A stretch of 64,000 nt of DNA from Candidatus Methanoperedens sp. (GTDB lineage: Archaea; Halobacteriota; Methanosarcinia; Methanosarcinales; Methanoperedenaceae). Both the position numbers and the translations under genes were made by a program. Shown one piece after another: positions 15,910-23,945 of this stretch. Each line of letters begins with the position of its first letter. Position 1 is the stretch's first letter. The notes beneath the pieces are model-generated. The model was given only the letters and a program-made list of their open reading frames with translations. It was not told the origin of the DNA and did not search any database. The DNA is taken from assembly GCA_028715885.1 (NCBI GenBank), contig JAQUQX010000004.1, positions 1 to 64,000 of the forward strand. Reading direction: 5' to 3'.

Positions 15910-16913
15910 AATACGATGTCGCGGTCATTGGCGCAGGACCTTCAGGCTCGTTTGCCGCGGAAAAACTCTCAGCCCTTGGCTTTAAAACGCTGGTAATAGA
16001 CCCGTGTGATAGAAAAAAAGTATGCGCTGGAATCCTTACAGCCCAGTATGTGAGAAAATATGGGATAAACGATTCGTTTGTGGAAAAGGAGTTAAAGGGA
16101 GTAAGAATCTCATATCACGATGTCGATGCGGAGATAACCTACAGGAATGCAGTCGAATATTCCATAAACCGCGCTTCTTATGATTCTCTTAACCTCAATT
16201 GTGCTGTTGGTGCAGGAAGTGAATTAATAAAAGACATGGCGCTATCGGTAAAAGAAAAAGATTCGTATGTAGAAATCAAAACAAAAAAAGCGGCTGTTCT
16301 TGCGGACTATGCGATTATCTCAGCCGGGGTATCAGACCTCAGCCGCTCCCTTGGCGGGGTGAAACTGTATGCATATTGTGTGCAGCAAAAGAAAGACCAG
16401 AAACCTGATGATTATTTTGAAATGGATTTGCTGACGGGCGGTTACTCATGGACCGTGCCTAAAAAAGACCATGTGGTGGTTGGAACATCGTCGCTTACAG
16501 GTTACCCGGATATCCCCGGGGAAAAGGGACTGATACCAGTTAATGGTCCTGTTAAAAACACTTTTTCCAGAAGAACGCTGCTGGCAGGCGATGCTGCCGG
16601 ATTCGTATCCCCGTTTGAAGGCGAGGGGATATATTATGCGAGGCGTTCAGGAGAAATAGCTGCAGAGGTATTATCCGATGTGCTCTCAGGTAAGAATAAA
16701 TTGAACGATTATGAAAAACGCTGGAAAAAGGAATTCGATTTTTCAACTCTGAATAAGCTTTCCACGTTATTATCAAACAGCATGGTTTTGGAAGCGTTTG
16801 TACGTGAAATCAGGGACAATGAGAGATTTAATAAACTTGTAGAGGATATTCTGACAAAAGAAAATAAGTTTCAGGTAAAAGATATAGCCTCATTGATTAA
16901 AACACTGGTTTAG
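15906..16913 (+). CDS. Geranylgeranyl-reductase-family flavoprotein
   Basis: The 335-residue product is an FAD-dependent GGR-like enzyme. It starts with the dinucleotide-binding motif YDVAVIGAGPSGSFAAEKL, has a second FAD motif (TLLAGDAAGFVSPFEGEGI near 222-240) and a CAG motif at KVCAGILTAQY near residue 39. The family saturates prenyl chains of archaeal lipids. It is shorter than the main archaeal GGR, so the substrate may differ. The gene overlaps its upstream neighbour by 4 bases and abuts artA. Its place with ArtA and archaetidylserine enzymes suggests it makes or trims a lipid used in surface-protein anchoring (inference). Confidence 0.87.
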   Translation: MKYDVAVIGAGPSGSFAAEKLSALGFKTLVIDPCDRKKVCAGILTAQYVRKYGINDSFVEKELKGVRISYHDVDAEITYRNAVEYSINRASYDSLNLNCAVGAGSELIKDMALSVKEKDSYVEIKTKKAAVLADYAIISAGVSDLSRSLGGVKLYAYCVQQKKDQKPDDYFEMDLLTGGYSWTVPKKDHVVVGTSSLTGYPDIPGEKGLIPVNGPVKNTFSRRTLLAGDAAGFVSPFEGEGIYYARRSGEIAAEVLSDVLSGKNKLNDYEKRWKKEFDFSTLNKLSTLLSNSMVLEAFVREIRDNERFNKLVEDILTKENKFQVKDIASLIKTLV

Positions 16914-16922
16914 TTGATCCAA

Positions 16923-17735
16923 ATGATAGAAAACATTATCTGGCTGGCGCTTGGAATGCTTGTTATAGCCTCCGTTTTGCCGCAGAGCAATTATAAACTG
17001 ACGCTCGCCGGCGGCGGATGGATGTTTTTTTCAGTGCACTGGGCTTTACAGTGGCGGCATTATTTTGAGCTTGGGGATTATCTCAATGTGCTTTTAACAG
17101 TGCTCGCTGCGGTATTCAGCGTTTTTATTGGTTTTGTACTGATACGACAGGACAAGCTCCTTATGAAGAACATTAACGGCGTTAGCACCATAACCTCAAT
17201 TACCATGGCTACGACCGCATCTGCTGTAGGCGGACTCTCATATTTTATATTTTCAGAAATCCCTGCCATGAATACGTGGCTAATTTCAACAGTGACCGAC
17301 CAGACCATCTGGCTTGCATCGGTTTTTAGCGTGGCGATTACAAGACTGGACTGGAATATTATCGCGGTAAACGGTTATAAAGTCGAGATAATACTTGCAT
17401 GCACAGCAATTGAAAGCATAGCATTATTCATAGGGATTATCGCAAGCGTCAACGCCCCATTTAAACGACTGGCTCCGGCGTTTCTTGTCTCGGTTCCCGT
17501 AATATACGGCTTGAATCTTATCAGAAACGTTTTTGTGATTGATGCCTATGGAATGACATGGTTTGGCGACCCTGAAATGAGTTTTTATATCGCACATACG
17601 GTTATTGCAAAGATTGGCTCGCTTGCCGCGTTATTCGTAATCGCGTATGCAGTGTTAAAAATACTTCCTGAGATTATCGATATGATTGACGGGATTTTGA
17701 ACCTTGTTGGAGGCATTTTCAGGCATGCTGGCTAA
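16923..17735 (+). CDS. artA: Archaeosortase A
   Basis: ArtA is a polytopic membrane transpeptidase-like enzyme that processes PGF-CTERM proteins and is required for their lipid attachment. About eight hydrophobic segments are present. The catalytic Cys lies in EIILACTAIESIALF, the Arg in GLNLIRNVFVI, and the third conserved region in FYIAHTVIAKIGS. The ATG at 16923 is preferred over a TTG at 16914. The gene overlaps the archaetidylserine decarboxylase downstream. At least one PGF-CTERM protein (33912-35174) and two cytochromes with related tails lie in this window. Confidence 0.93.
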   Translation: MIENIIWLALGMLVIASVLPQSNYKLTLAGGGWMFFSVHWALQWRHYFELGDYLNVLLTVLAAVFSVFIGFVLIRQDKLLMKNINGVSTITSITMATTASAVGGLSYFIFSEIPAMNTWLISTVTDQTIWLASVFSVAITRLDWNIIAVNGYKVEIILACTAIESIALFIGIIASVNAPFKRLAPAFLVSVPVIYGLNLIRNVFVIDAYGMTWFGDPEMSFYIAHTVIAKIGSLAALFVIAYAVLKILPEIIDMIDGILNLVGGIFRHAG

Positions 17736-18366
17736 AGGTTCATTCTCATGGATTGCTGGAATGCTGCTGTTCACCATTTTGACAGGTTATATTTCAAAAG
17801 ACCGCTCAGGGCTTGTTTTTGTGACTTTTTTTATTTTATCCATTATAGGAAGCCTTTTGACTCTGTTTTTTTTCATATTCTTCAGAGACCCCGAACGCTC
17901 ACCCCGCGGGGACGAGGACGATGCTGTCTCGCCTGCTGACGGCAGGGTGATTTCCATAAAAGACAGGACTATATGCATTTTCATGAACATCCATGATGTC
18001 CATGTGAACCGCGCTCCTCTTGCAGGCATGGTTACGCGTATCGATTATAAACCCGGCGGTTACATACCTGCGTTTAATAAGGATTCGGATGTAAACGAGA
18101 GAAACCATGTCGTGATAAATACGGATTCGGGAATTCTTGAATTAACCCAGATTGCCGGCGTCCTGACCCGGCGCATCGTCTCGTATATCAGCATGGGCAG
18201 CCATGTGAAGAGGGGAGAACGCATTGGGATGATTCGTTTTGGTTCGCGTGTGGATGTGATAGTGCCGGATGGGTATGAGTTTGCAGTCCGGGTGAATGAC
18301 ATGGTGAAGGCAGGGGAGACCATAATCGCAAAAAAGACCCCGTATTTAAATACGGGGATTACGTAA
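17725..18366 (+). CDS. pssD: Archaetidylserine decarboxylase (PssD/Psd family)
   Basis: The enzyme converts archaetidylserine to archaetidylethanolamine using a pyruvoyl group made by self-cleavage. Two N-terminal membrane helices are followed by FFRDPERSPRG, SPADGRV, MNIHDVHVNRAPLAG, ELTQIAGVLTRRI and the self-cleavage segment IRFGSRVDV, with Ser as the future pyruvoyl residue. The ATG at 17725 overlaps artA by 11 bases; a TTG at 17704 is possible. The last ten codons lie in a 20-bp palindrome shared with dapA's 3' end. In Haloferax, PssA and PssD are needed for ArtA substrate anchoring. Confidence 0.93.
   Translation: MLAKGSFSWIAGMLLFTILTGYISKDRSGLVFVTFFILSIIGSLLTLFFFIFFRDPERSPRGDEDDAVSPADGRVISIKDRTICIFMNIHDVHVNRAPLAGMVTRIDYKPGGYIPAFNKDSDVNERNHVVINTDSGILELTQIAGVLTRRIVSYISMGSHVKRGERIGMIRFGSRVDVIVPDGYEFAVRVNDMVKAGETIIAKKTPYLNTGIT
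18338..18357. repeat. 20-bp palindrome, copy 2
   Basis: CCCCGTATTTAAATACGGGG, identical to 6176-6195, lies wholly inside the coding end of the archaetidylserine decarboxylase gene, where it encodes part of the tail TPYLNTG. Both copies are at gene 3' ends in the same orientation relative to the gene. Confidence 0.8.
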
Positions 18367-18370
18367 GGAG

Positions 18371-19060
18371 ATGAAAATGGGAGACAGTATCCTGAAACTT
18401 ATCAAGCCGGCAGATGTTATTACGCTTGTCAATGCGCTTCTCGGGTTTGCCTCGATAATAATGACAATCCGGGGAGAAACGGAAAGCGCGCTTGTGCTGA
18501 TTCTCATTGCAGTGATAGCTGACGGCGCTGACGGCGCGGTGGCGCGTTATTCGGGAACCGGGGTTCTTGGCGCTAATCTTGATTCGCTTTCGGATGTGAT
18601 TTCTTTTGGAGTCGCGCCTGCCGCTTTGGCATTTGTTTTCCTTATCAATCTGGGATTTCTTGCATGGATATTTTCAGGTCTTTTCCTTGTTTGCGGCATA
18701 CTGCGCCTTGCCAGGTTCAACGCGGCGGGAAAAAAGGACGGTTTTGAGGGGATTCCCATAACAGCCGGAGGTCTTGTTGTGGCTTTGTTCCTGCTGGTCA
18801 AAGAGCCTGTCCCGTATTTTGATTATACGTTTGCGGCTCTTCTCGTTATATTATCTTTTCTGATGGTAAGCACGATAAGTTACCCAAAATTGAACCAGCC
18901 TGTTATTCTTGCACCAATGGCGCTTGTTCTTGTTTTTGACATTGTTGTTTTTTACCTGGGGTATCCTGATATGGTAAAAAAAGCGTCATTGCTTCTGCTG
19001 CTCATGATTTTTATATACGTCCTGAGCCCGCTTGGAAGGAGAGTTTATGGAAATCAATAA
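18371..19060 (+). CDS. pssA: Archaetidylserine synthase (CDP-alcohol phosphatidyltransferase)
   Basis: A membrane enzyme of 229 residues with the CDP-alcohol phosphotransferase motif in DGADGAVARYSGTGVLG followed by NLDSLSDVISFG, i.e. D-G-x2-A-R-x8-G-x3-D-x3-D. In archaea this family joins L-serine to CDP-archaeol. About seven hydrophobic segments are present. It starts 4 bases after the decarboxylase that uses its product and behind an AAGGAGATG ribosome site, and it overlaps mptD. The synthase assignment rests on the operon with the decarboxylase. Confidence 0.92.
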   Translation: MKMGDSILKLIKPADVITLVNALLGFASIIMTIRGETESALVLILIAVIADGADGAVARYSGTGVLGANLDSLSDVISFGVAPAALAFVFLINLGFLAWIFSGLFLVCGILRLARFNAAGKKDGFEGIPITAGGLVVALFLLVKEPVPYFDYTFAALLVILSFLMVSTISYPKLNQPVILAPMALVLVFDIVVFYLGYPDMVKKASLLLLLMIFIYVLSPLGRRVYGNQ

Positions 19061-19400
19061 CCGTGACAGGGCTGTGTTTGAGGCTGGCATCAAGCTGGGC
19101 GCGCTGTACCACCAGTTCGTGGGAACGCCTATAAATGAAAACACTGTTGACGGTCTTGAAAGAATTATTGAGGAGAGCATCGGAGTCCAGCCGTTTGTCC
19201 GAAGCGTGAGCGTCTCCATTGACCGCGAGATGGTCGGGAGAAAGCAAAACCCGAAGTTCAAATACTGCGAGCTTGAAGGGCGCATGCTGCATGTGAGTTT
19301 GCAGGTGCTTTATAAAAATATCATAGCGACGGTGGAGCTGGCGTATGATGAGGAACAGGATTACCCGTTGATGAGTATTAAGATGATTGGAGAGATGTGA
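19047..19400 (+). CDS. mptD: Archaeal dihydroneopterin aldolase MptD
   Basis: MptD makes hydroxymethyl-dihydropterin on the route to methanopterin/sarcinapterin, the C1 carrier of methane metabolism. The 117-residue product matches the family (PF04038): RDRAVFEAGIKLGALYHQFV, GTPINENTVDGLERIIEES and the C-terminal TVELAYDEEQDYPLMSIKMI. The ATG at 19047 sits behind AAGGAGAG and overlaps the 3' end of pssA by 14 bases. It is probably the last gene of the lipid operon. Confidence 0.92.
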   Translation: MEINNRDRAVFEAGIKLGALYHQFVGTPINENTVDGLERIIEESIGVQPFVRSVSVSIDREMVGRKQNPKFKYCELEGRMLHVSLQVLYKNIIATVELAYDEEQDYPLMSIKMIGEM

Positions 19401-19538
19401 GCGGCGTATCTATGACAATTTTTTATCCTCTTTGAGATAGTAATCTCGTAGTTTCGACGACTCCATGTAGCAAAATGTAAACCCATTCTGATTCTATATC
19501 AGGCATCTCTTTAACCCGACCGTATTTACTCCAGCCAG

Positions 19539-20285
19539 TCAAAACCTCACTCTCTCCCCGCACTCATTCCTCCTGTAAACCCCGAACTCCGTCTTCTTCA
19601 AAACCTCCCCTGAAAACACAGGTCCGTCCTTACAAACCCTCAGCCCGTCCACGCAGCACGCGCCGCATATCCCTATGCCGCATTTGATATACCTGTGGAG
19701 GCTGAACTGCGCTTTTGATGGGGCGACCATGTCGAGGACTTTCTTCATCATGTTCTCAGGTCCGCAGCAGTATATCTGGCTGTACTTCTTCGAATCTTCA
19801 ATCAGTTGTGTTACATAACCGTGTTTGCCTTCAGATCCATCATCAGTGGCAATCCTGACGTCCCCGGCAGCCTCGAAGCGTTCCCTGAACAGTATTTCAT
19901 CATTTGTCCTGGCGCCCAGCAACGTTGTTACCTCAACTCCTGCCGAACCTGCCTTTTCAGCCAGAGGCGCGAGGGGGGCGGCGCCGACGCCTCCTGCGAC
20001 CAGCAAAATGCGCCCTTTCGTTATATCAAACCCATTGCCGAAAGGTCCGCGGATGCCAATCGAATCGCACTCACCGAGTTCAAACAGCGCCGATGTTGCA
20101 GGTCCGACTTTCTGGACTGTTATCGCATTCTCATAGGGAAGCGCCATCGGGATCTCATCCACGCCCCGAATCCACACCATCACGAACTGCCCCGGGATTA
20201 ATTCAAAGGAGGTATCAAAGAAAAAAGTCCTGATAGTAGGGGTTTCATCCACCACTTTTGTTATCACTGCGTTAACAGGTTTCAT
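19539..20285 (-). CDS. pyrK: Dihydroorotate dehydrogenase electron-transfer subunit
   Basis: PyrK passes electrons from the catalytic PyrD to NAD+ through FAD and a [2Fe-2S] cluster. The 248-residue protein has a ferredoxin-reductase-like FAD region (PGQFVMVWIRGVDEIPMALP), an NAD region (RILLVAGGVGAAPLAPLAEKA) and the C-terminal cluster motif CGIGICGACCVDGLRVC. The start overlaps the end of pyrD by 4 bases, so the two subunits are translationally coupled in one minus-strand operon. Confidence 0.95.
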   Translation of the reverse strand: MKPVNAVITKVVDETPTIRTFFFDTSFELIPGQFVMVWIRGVDEIPMALPYENAITVQKVGPATSALFELGECDSIGIRGPFGNGFDITKGRILLVAGGVGAAPLAPLAEKAGSAGVEVTTLLGARTNDEILFRERFEAAGDVRIATDDGSEGKHGYVTQLIEDSKKYSQIYCCGPENMMKKVLDMVAPSKAQFSLHRYIKCGIGICGACCVDGLRVCKDGPVFSGEVLKKTEFGVYRRNECGERVRF

Positions 20286-21175
20286 ACTTCGTGCGCCATC
20301 CCGTATATGTCATCGAGGGTCCACTCTTTTTCGGTCAAAAATGCGTCCATGCATGAGGAAATATCACTGAATATGTCAATATTTTCACCAACAGCAGAGC
20401 CAATCTGCACTGCTCTGGCGCCTGCCATGATAAACTCCACCGCATCCTTCCAGTCGGAAATACCCCCAACGCCGATTACGGGAATGTCCAGCGCTTCGTA
20501 AAGGTCGTAAACGCATTTTATCGCCACAGGTTTAATAGCGCGGCCTGAAATGCCGCCGAATTTGTTGCCCAGTATGGGATAGCCGCTCTCTATGTCGATA
20601 GCCATGCCCCTTACGGTATTAATTGCCACTACAGCATCAGCCCCTCCTCGTTGTGCAGCCAATCCGATACTCTTTATATCTGTGACATTGGGTGTGAGTT
20701 TCACCCACACAGGCGCATTCACAGCGCTTTTGACTGCATGTGTAATTTCCTCCACAAGCTTCGGGTCTGTCCCGATTTCAGCGCCGTATCCTCTGGCGTG
20801 CGGGCAGCTCACGTTAAGTTCAAAGGCATCGGCGCAGAGCGCGCCCGCAATCTCTGAAAACTCATCCGCAGAGCCCCCGAAAATGCTTGCAATCACGGGA
20901 ACCTCACTTTCTTTTGCCTTATCGATTTCTTCCTGGAAGTTTTTATAAGACGGATTGGGAAGACCCATTGCATTCAGGTAACCGCAATCCACATCTACCA
21001 TGCTCGGGTTGCTGTGCCCTGCCTTCGGCGCAATCCCGATGGATTTTGTGACAACTGCGCCTGCTCCAGCCTGAGCAGCCCTTTTGAGTGAGCCGCCAGT
21101 CGTTCCCATGATTCCCGCCGCCAGCATCATGGGGTTTTTAAGTTTTAGTCCTGTTACGGTTGCTGCAAGCATCAT
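20282..21175 (-). CDS. pyrD: Dihydroorotate dehydrogenase B, catalytic subunit
   Basis: PyrD oxidises dihydroorotate to orotate in pyrimidine synthesis, with FMN in a TIM barrel. The 297-residue protein has KNPMMLAAGIMGTTG at the N-terminus, the active-site region ELNVSCPHARGYG near 118, VKLTPNVTDI near 160 and the phosphate/FMN site VIGVGGISDWKDAVEFI near 245. Together with pyrK it forms class 1B. Pairing by a 4-base overlap and normal length make the assignment firm. Confidence 0.96.
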   Translation of the reverse strand: MMLAATVTGLKLKNPMMLAAGIMGTTGGSLKRAAQAGAGAVVTKSIGIAPKAGHSNPSMVDVDCGYLNAMGLPNPSYKNFQEEIDKAKESEVPVIASIFGGSADEFSEIAGALCADAFELNVSCPHARGYGAEIGTDPKLVEEITHAVKSAVNAPVWVKLTPNVTDIKSIGLAAQRGGADAVVAINTVRGMAIDIESGYPILGNKFGGISGRAIKPVAIKCVYDLYEALDIPVIGVGGISDWKDAVEFIMAGARAVQIGSAVGENIDIFSDISSCMDAFLTEKEWTLDDIYGMAHEV

Positions 21176-21184
21176 ACAAAGCTT

Positions 21185-21403
21185 TTAAAGTTTATTCTCA
21201 TCAGCGAACTTAACAAGCGCCTCTCCAAGTGCCCGCACATACTTCGGGTTGAGGTTGAACCTTCTCTGCTTCTGCCCCCCCCTTTCCTTGGCAATCTCTA
21301 CATATTCCTTCTCTTCCTCAAACCTGTCGCTCTTTTGAAGCGAGATGGTCATGAACCATCCCGAACTCATTTTTATTTCCATAAAACCTTTTTCGTCGTT
21401 CAT
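21185..21403 (-). CDS. Small conserved protein between pyrD and the AcnX small subunit
   Basis: A 72-residue soluble protein: GFMEIKMSSGWFMTISLQKS, a charged middle (EEEKEYVEIAKERGGQKQRR) and a C-terminal helix YVRALGEALVKFADENKL. It overlaps the phosphomevalonate dehydratase small-subunit gene by 4 bases and is followed 9 bases later by pyrD, so it belongs to that minus-strand operon. It contains no Cys and no catalytic motif. I do not recognise it; the fold looks like strand-strand-helix. Confidence 0.65.
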   Translation of the reverse strand: MNDEKGFMEIKMSSGWFMTISLQKSDRFEEEKEYVEIAKERGGQKQRRFNLNPKYVRALGEALVKFADENKL

Positions 21404-21822
21404 AGAATCTCCACTCTTCCTACAATTGCATCCACTAAAACCTTATCCCCGGTCTTTATCGCATAGACAGGATTCTTTTCAACGCAATCCACGAGAGGTA
21501 TATCCGAGATGATGGCGCCCACTGCAACAATAGGCTCAGCTTTGATGGTTATCATGGCAGAAGGAGCAGCGCCGTTCTTTTTTAGCTGGTAAATCGCATA
21601 AGAACCCACAGTCGAACCTTTCCCACCCGGAAATACAAGCACTTTTCCTTTTATGCTCTTTCCTTCAAGTTCGTGCCCTTTTTCAATTACAACGCCCGTT
21701 TTCATATCCACGCTGCCCAGAAATGAAATGGGTTGCGAGGTAACAAGAGCCTCGCCTTCGGCACAGCCGCGGGAGACTATATGGGATTTGAGTCTGGTCA
21801 TTTTGTCCTGCTCCATAACCAA
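21400..21822 (-). CDS. Phosphomevalonate dehydratase small subunit (AcnX swivel, DUF126)
   Basis: This 140-residue protein is the swivelling small subunit of the aconitase-X family: LKSHIVSRGCAEGEALVTSQ, LEGKSIKGKVLVFPGGKGS and a Ser loop GSTVGSYAIYQL. In archaea the two-subunit enzyme dehydrates mevalonate 5-phosphate to an anhydromevalonate phosphate in the archaeal mevalonate pathway to isoprenoids. The large subunit (DUF521) is not in this window. The start could be at the third Met (MTRLKSH). It lies upstream of the 72-residue protein, pyrD and pyrK. Confidence 0.88.
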   Translation of the reverse strand: MVMEQDKMTRLKSHIVSRGCAEGEALVTSQPISFLGSVDMKTGVVIEKGHELEGKSIKGKVLVFPGGKGSTVGSYAIYQLKKNGAAPSAMITIKAEPIVAVGAIISDIPLVDCVEKNPVYAIKTGDKVLVDAIVGRVEIL

Positions 21823-21829
21823 TAGCTAT

Positions 21830-22825
21830 TTATTTTTTCTTTCCTGCCTGTTTAGCGTATTCCTGCCACTGGTCTCCTCCGGTAATTACGGGAAGACCGC
21901 TTAAAGGCGCATGAGGATTGGTATGGCAATCTTTACATCCTGCCACATAACCGTGACAACTGGAGCATCTGCTTCCAGAATGAAAGGGACCATGTGGTAC
22001 ATGGCAGTCCATACACGATTTTGCTTTTTTGTGTTGTGGATGGCAGTTGGTACAGGAGGGTACATTTTTATTATGTTTGCTGTCATATATCGTTAATGTC
22101 TGGTAAACCCTGTTGTGACAGACAGAACACATTTCTTTTGTAATAGCGCCTTTGAAAACACTGTCTTTGACCGGAAGATGCGGGTCATTATGGCACCCCA
22201 GGCAAACACTCCTGTCCCACTGTGCGCCTTTTTGATGAGGCGTATGGCATTTGGTGCACTGGGGCAATTCATCCAACCGTGTGACATCAGTGCCGTGGCA
22301 GTCACTGCAGGTTCTGTTTCGATGCCCTCCTTCTCCAATACGTTTCCAGAAACTTACTTCTTGTTTTGGCGGTTCTTTATGAAAAATATGGCATTTTTCA
22401 CAGTTAGAAGCATTGGAATGATTTAGCGTTTGTATTTTTATTTTTTTTATATCATGGCATTTGGTACAGTTAGCTGTGAGGATTGAAAATTCTGATACAT
22501 TCAAGCTTGTATTGTAACTGGTGTTAGATGCGAATAATTTGTTAATTACTGGATATGTTTTATTTAAAATTATGAAATCCAAAACAATCCTTTTTGCTGC
22601 CAGATTTCCCTGCAAGCCCTGTTGTGAGTGGCATTCGATGCAGGTGATGTTGTTTTCTTTATGGGCGGGAAGGACTGAATTGTTGCCGGGTGCAAGGTAG
22701 TTCTTATACTCGGTTGCATGGCAGCCGGCACACAAAAGCGGGTCGTTTATACTGCGAAGTATTGCGGAGGAGGCGTACGCTGAGAGCGCAATGAGCAAGA
22801 ATGCCAGTATTAGCCATTTTTTCAT
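21830..22825 (-). CDS. Dodecaheme c-type cytochrome
   Basis: A secreted 331-residue cytochrome. A signal peptide (MKKWLILAFLLIALSAYASS) is followed by 12 CXXCH heme-binding motifs, beginning CAGCH and CIECH and ending CSSCH and CKDCH. The spacing is tight in the second half, with many extra His residues for bis-His ligation (for example HKAKSCMDCHVPH). There is no C-terminal anchor: the tail is hydrophilic and Lys-rich. It may carry electrons outside the membrane. It is divergent from the tetraheme cytochrome gene at 23038, with a shared 210-base promoter region, so the two may be co-regulated. Confidence 0.93.
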   Translation of the reverse strand: MKKWLILAFLLIALSAYASSAILRSINDPLLCAGCHATEYKNYLAPGNNSVLPAHKENNITCIECHSQQGLQGNLAAKRIVLDFIILNKTYPVINKLFASNTSYNTSLNVSEFSILTANCTKCHDIKKIKIQTLNHSNASNCEKCHIFHKEPPKQEVSFWKRIGEGGHRNRTCSDCHGTDVTRLDELPQCTKCHTPHQKGAQWDRSVCLGCHNDPHLPVKDSVFKGAITKEMCSVCHNRVYQTLTIYDSKHNKNVPSCTNCHPQHKKAKSCMDCHVPHGPFHSGSRCSSCHGYVAGCKDCHTNPHAPLSGLPVITGGDQWQEYAKQAGKKK

Positions 22826-22988
22826 GTTGTTCGGTTGGATGGTAATTATAATTTAAATATGCCACTGGTTAAATCAGCAATGTTTACTTAAGTATTATGA
22901 TAATATATTGTTATTCTTTTCTCTTCATCTTAAATGAACGTAAACTATATATCCCATCAAGAACAATTACTAATTATACCCAAATTAA

Positions 22989-23013
22989 GCCCAAATTGGG
23001 CAAATATAAATAA
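22989..23013. promoter_or_regulatory. Palindrome and TATA box before the tetraheme cytochrome gene
   Basis: GCCCAAATTGGGC (22989-23001; arms GCCCAA/TTGGGC around one A) abuts the TATA-like AAATATAAAT at 23002-23012, which lies about 26-36 bases before the ATG at 23038. A related CCCAAATTA precedes the palindrome. A repressor or activator bound here would touch the BRE/TATA region. This divergent intergenic region also serves the dodecaheme gene. Confidence 0.5.
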
Positions 23014-23037
23014 TGGATAGGAAAAGAGGTGAATAAA

Positions 23038-23679
23038 ATGAACAACAAAATACTATTGTTAGCAATCGCAGTGATATCAGTGGGTCTATTTGCAATGCCG
23101 AGCACACTGTCTTTGTTCGCAGGGCAGCACACGTTCTATAATGGTAGTCAGGTGAACTGTAACAAGTGCCATCAGGATATTTATAATGAAATGACTTCTG
23201 CTGGCGTAAGTACAGCACACAGAACTACGGCTTTGCAGGCATGCCAAGGTTGCCACCTTACAGGCAATATATCTCAGGTGCCTTTTAACGCGACTAGTAA
23301 CATGTCATGGTACAATAATAGCATCGCAGGCAATCCTAATGCCCATGCAGCAATAACTCTGGAATGCGTAGCATGTCATCAGGGTGTTCCCGCAGAGTTT
23401 AACAATACGGCAGAAGCCCATGTGCCATTCTACCTGAACTCTTCGTATACTATAAATACTTCCGCCGGGTTAAATGCAGTAAACCAGACTGTAATTCAGT
23501 TGAATGGTGCAAACACTGCTTGCGTAGGATGCCATACCCACATTGCTATGAATGTTACATGGATAAGGACGAAAGGCTATAGCATCGTGGCAAATGAAAC
23601 CACTGGCAGCTACAGCATAACATACAGTACCAACACTACAGCAAACAATCTACAGATTAACTACTCAGCCGGGTCGTAA
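23038..23679 (+). CDS. Tetraheme c-type cytochrome, secreted
   Basis: The 213-residue product has a signal peptide (KILLLAIAVISVGLFAMPS) and four CXXCH motifs (CNKCH, CQGCH, CVACH, CVGCH). It is unusually rich in Asn and Thr with many N-x-S/T sequons, typical of glycosylated archaeal surface proteins. The C-terminus has neither a membrane helix nor a PGF motif. The ATG at 23038 follows AAGAGGTGA by 5 bases. It stands alone, ended by a hairpin-T terminator and divergent from the 12-heme cytochrome. It is probably part of an extracellular electron-transfer chain. Confidence 0.92.
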   Translation: MNNKILLLAIAVISVGLFAMPSTLSLFAGQHTFYNGSQVNCNKCHQDIYNEMTSAGVSTAHRTTALQACQGCHLTGNISQVPFNATSNMSWYNNSIAGNPNAHAAITLECVACHQGVPAEFNNTAEAHVPFYLNSSYTINTSAGLNAVNQTVIQLNGANTACVGCHTHIAMNVTWIRTKGYSIVANETTGSYSITYSTNTTANNLQINYSAGS

Positions 23680-23698
23680 ACCGGTTGGGTCTTTTTTT
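23667..23698 (+). terminator. Hairpin and T-tract after the tetraheme cytochrome gene
   Basis: AGCCGG (23667) pairs with CCGGTT (23681) across the stop codon, and a CTTTTTTT tract follows at 23691-23698. Poly-T is the usual archaeal termination signal. Confidence 0.6.
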
Positions 23699-23945
23699 AT
23701 TTATTTGCCTTTGCGTAGCTGGCTAAATCTATAGTAGAGTTTTTAATTTTTCATAATTGCAAATATTGACATATTATTTTTGATAGAATAACCAGATTTG
23801 ACTGGGTGAATCCCGTTAATCCTGTCAGACCACGAAGCTTTTTATTCAAGGCTATGATTATTACCTTTACAGCTCTGCGGTGAATAAAATCACACACCAC
23901 AAAGGCACTAAGTACAAAGTAATCATAAGAATATGTTTGGAGTTC

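Noticed and set aside
23860-23925. ACCACAAAGGCACTAAGTAC-type and AATCCCGTTAATCCTG-type sequences
   Set aside because: These resemble scattered low-information repeats seen in many environmental genomes; only one copy of each is in the window.
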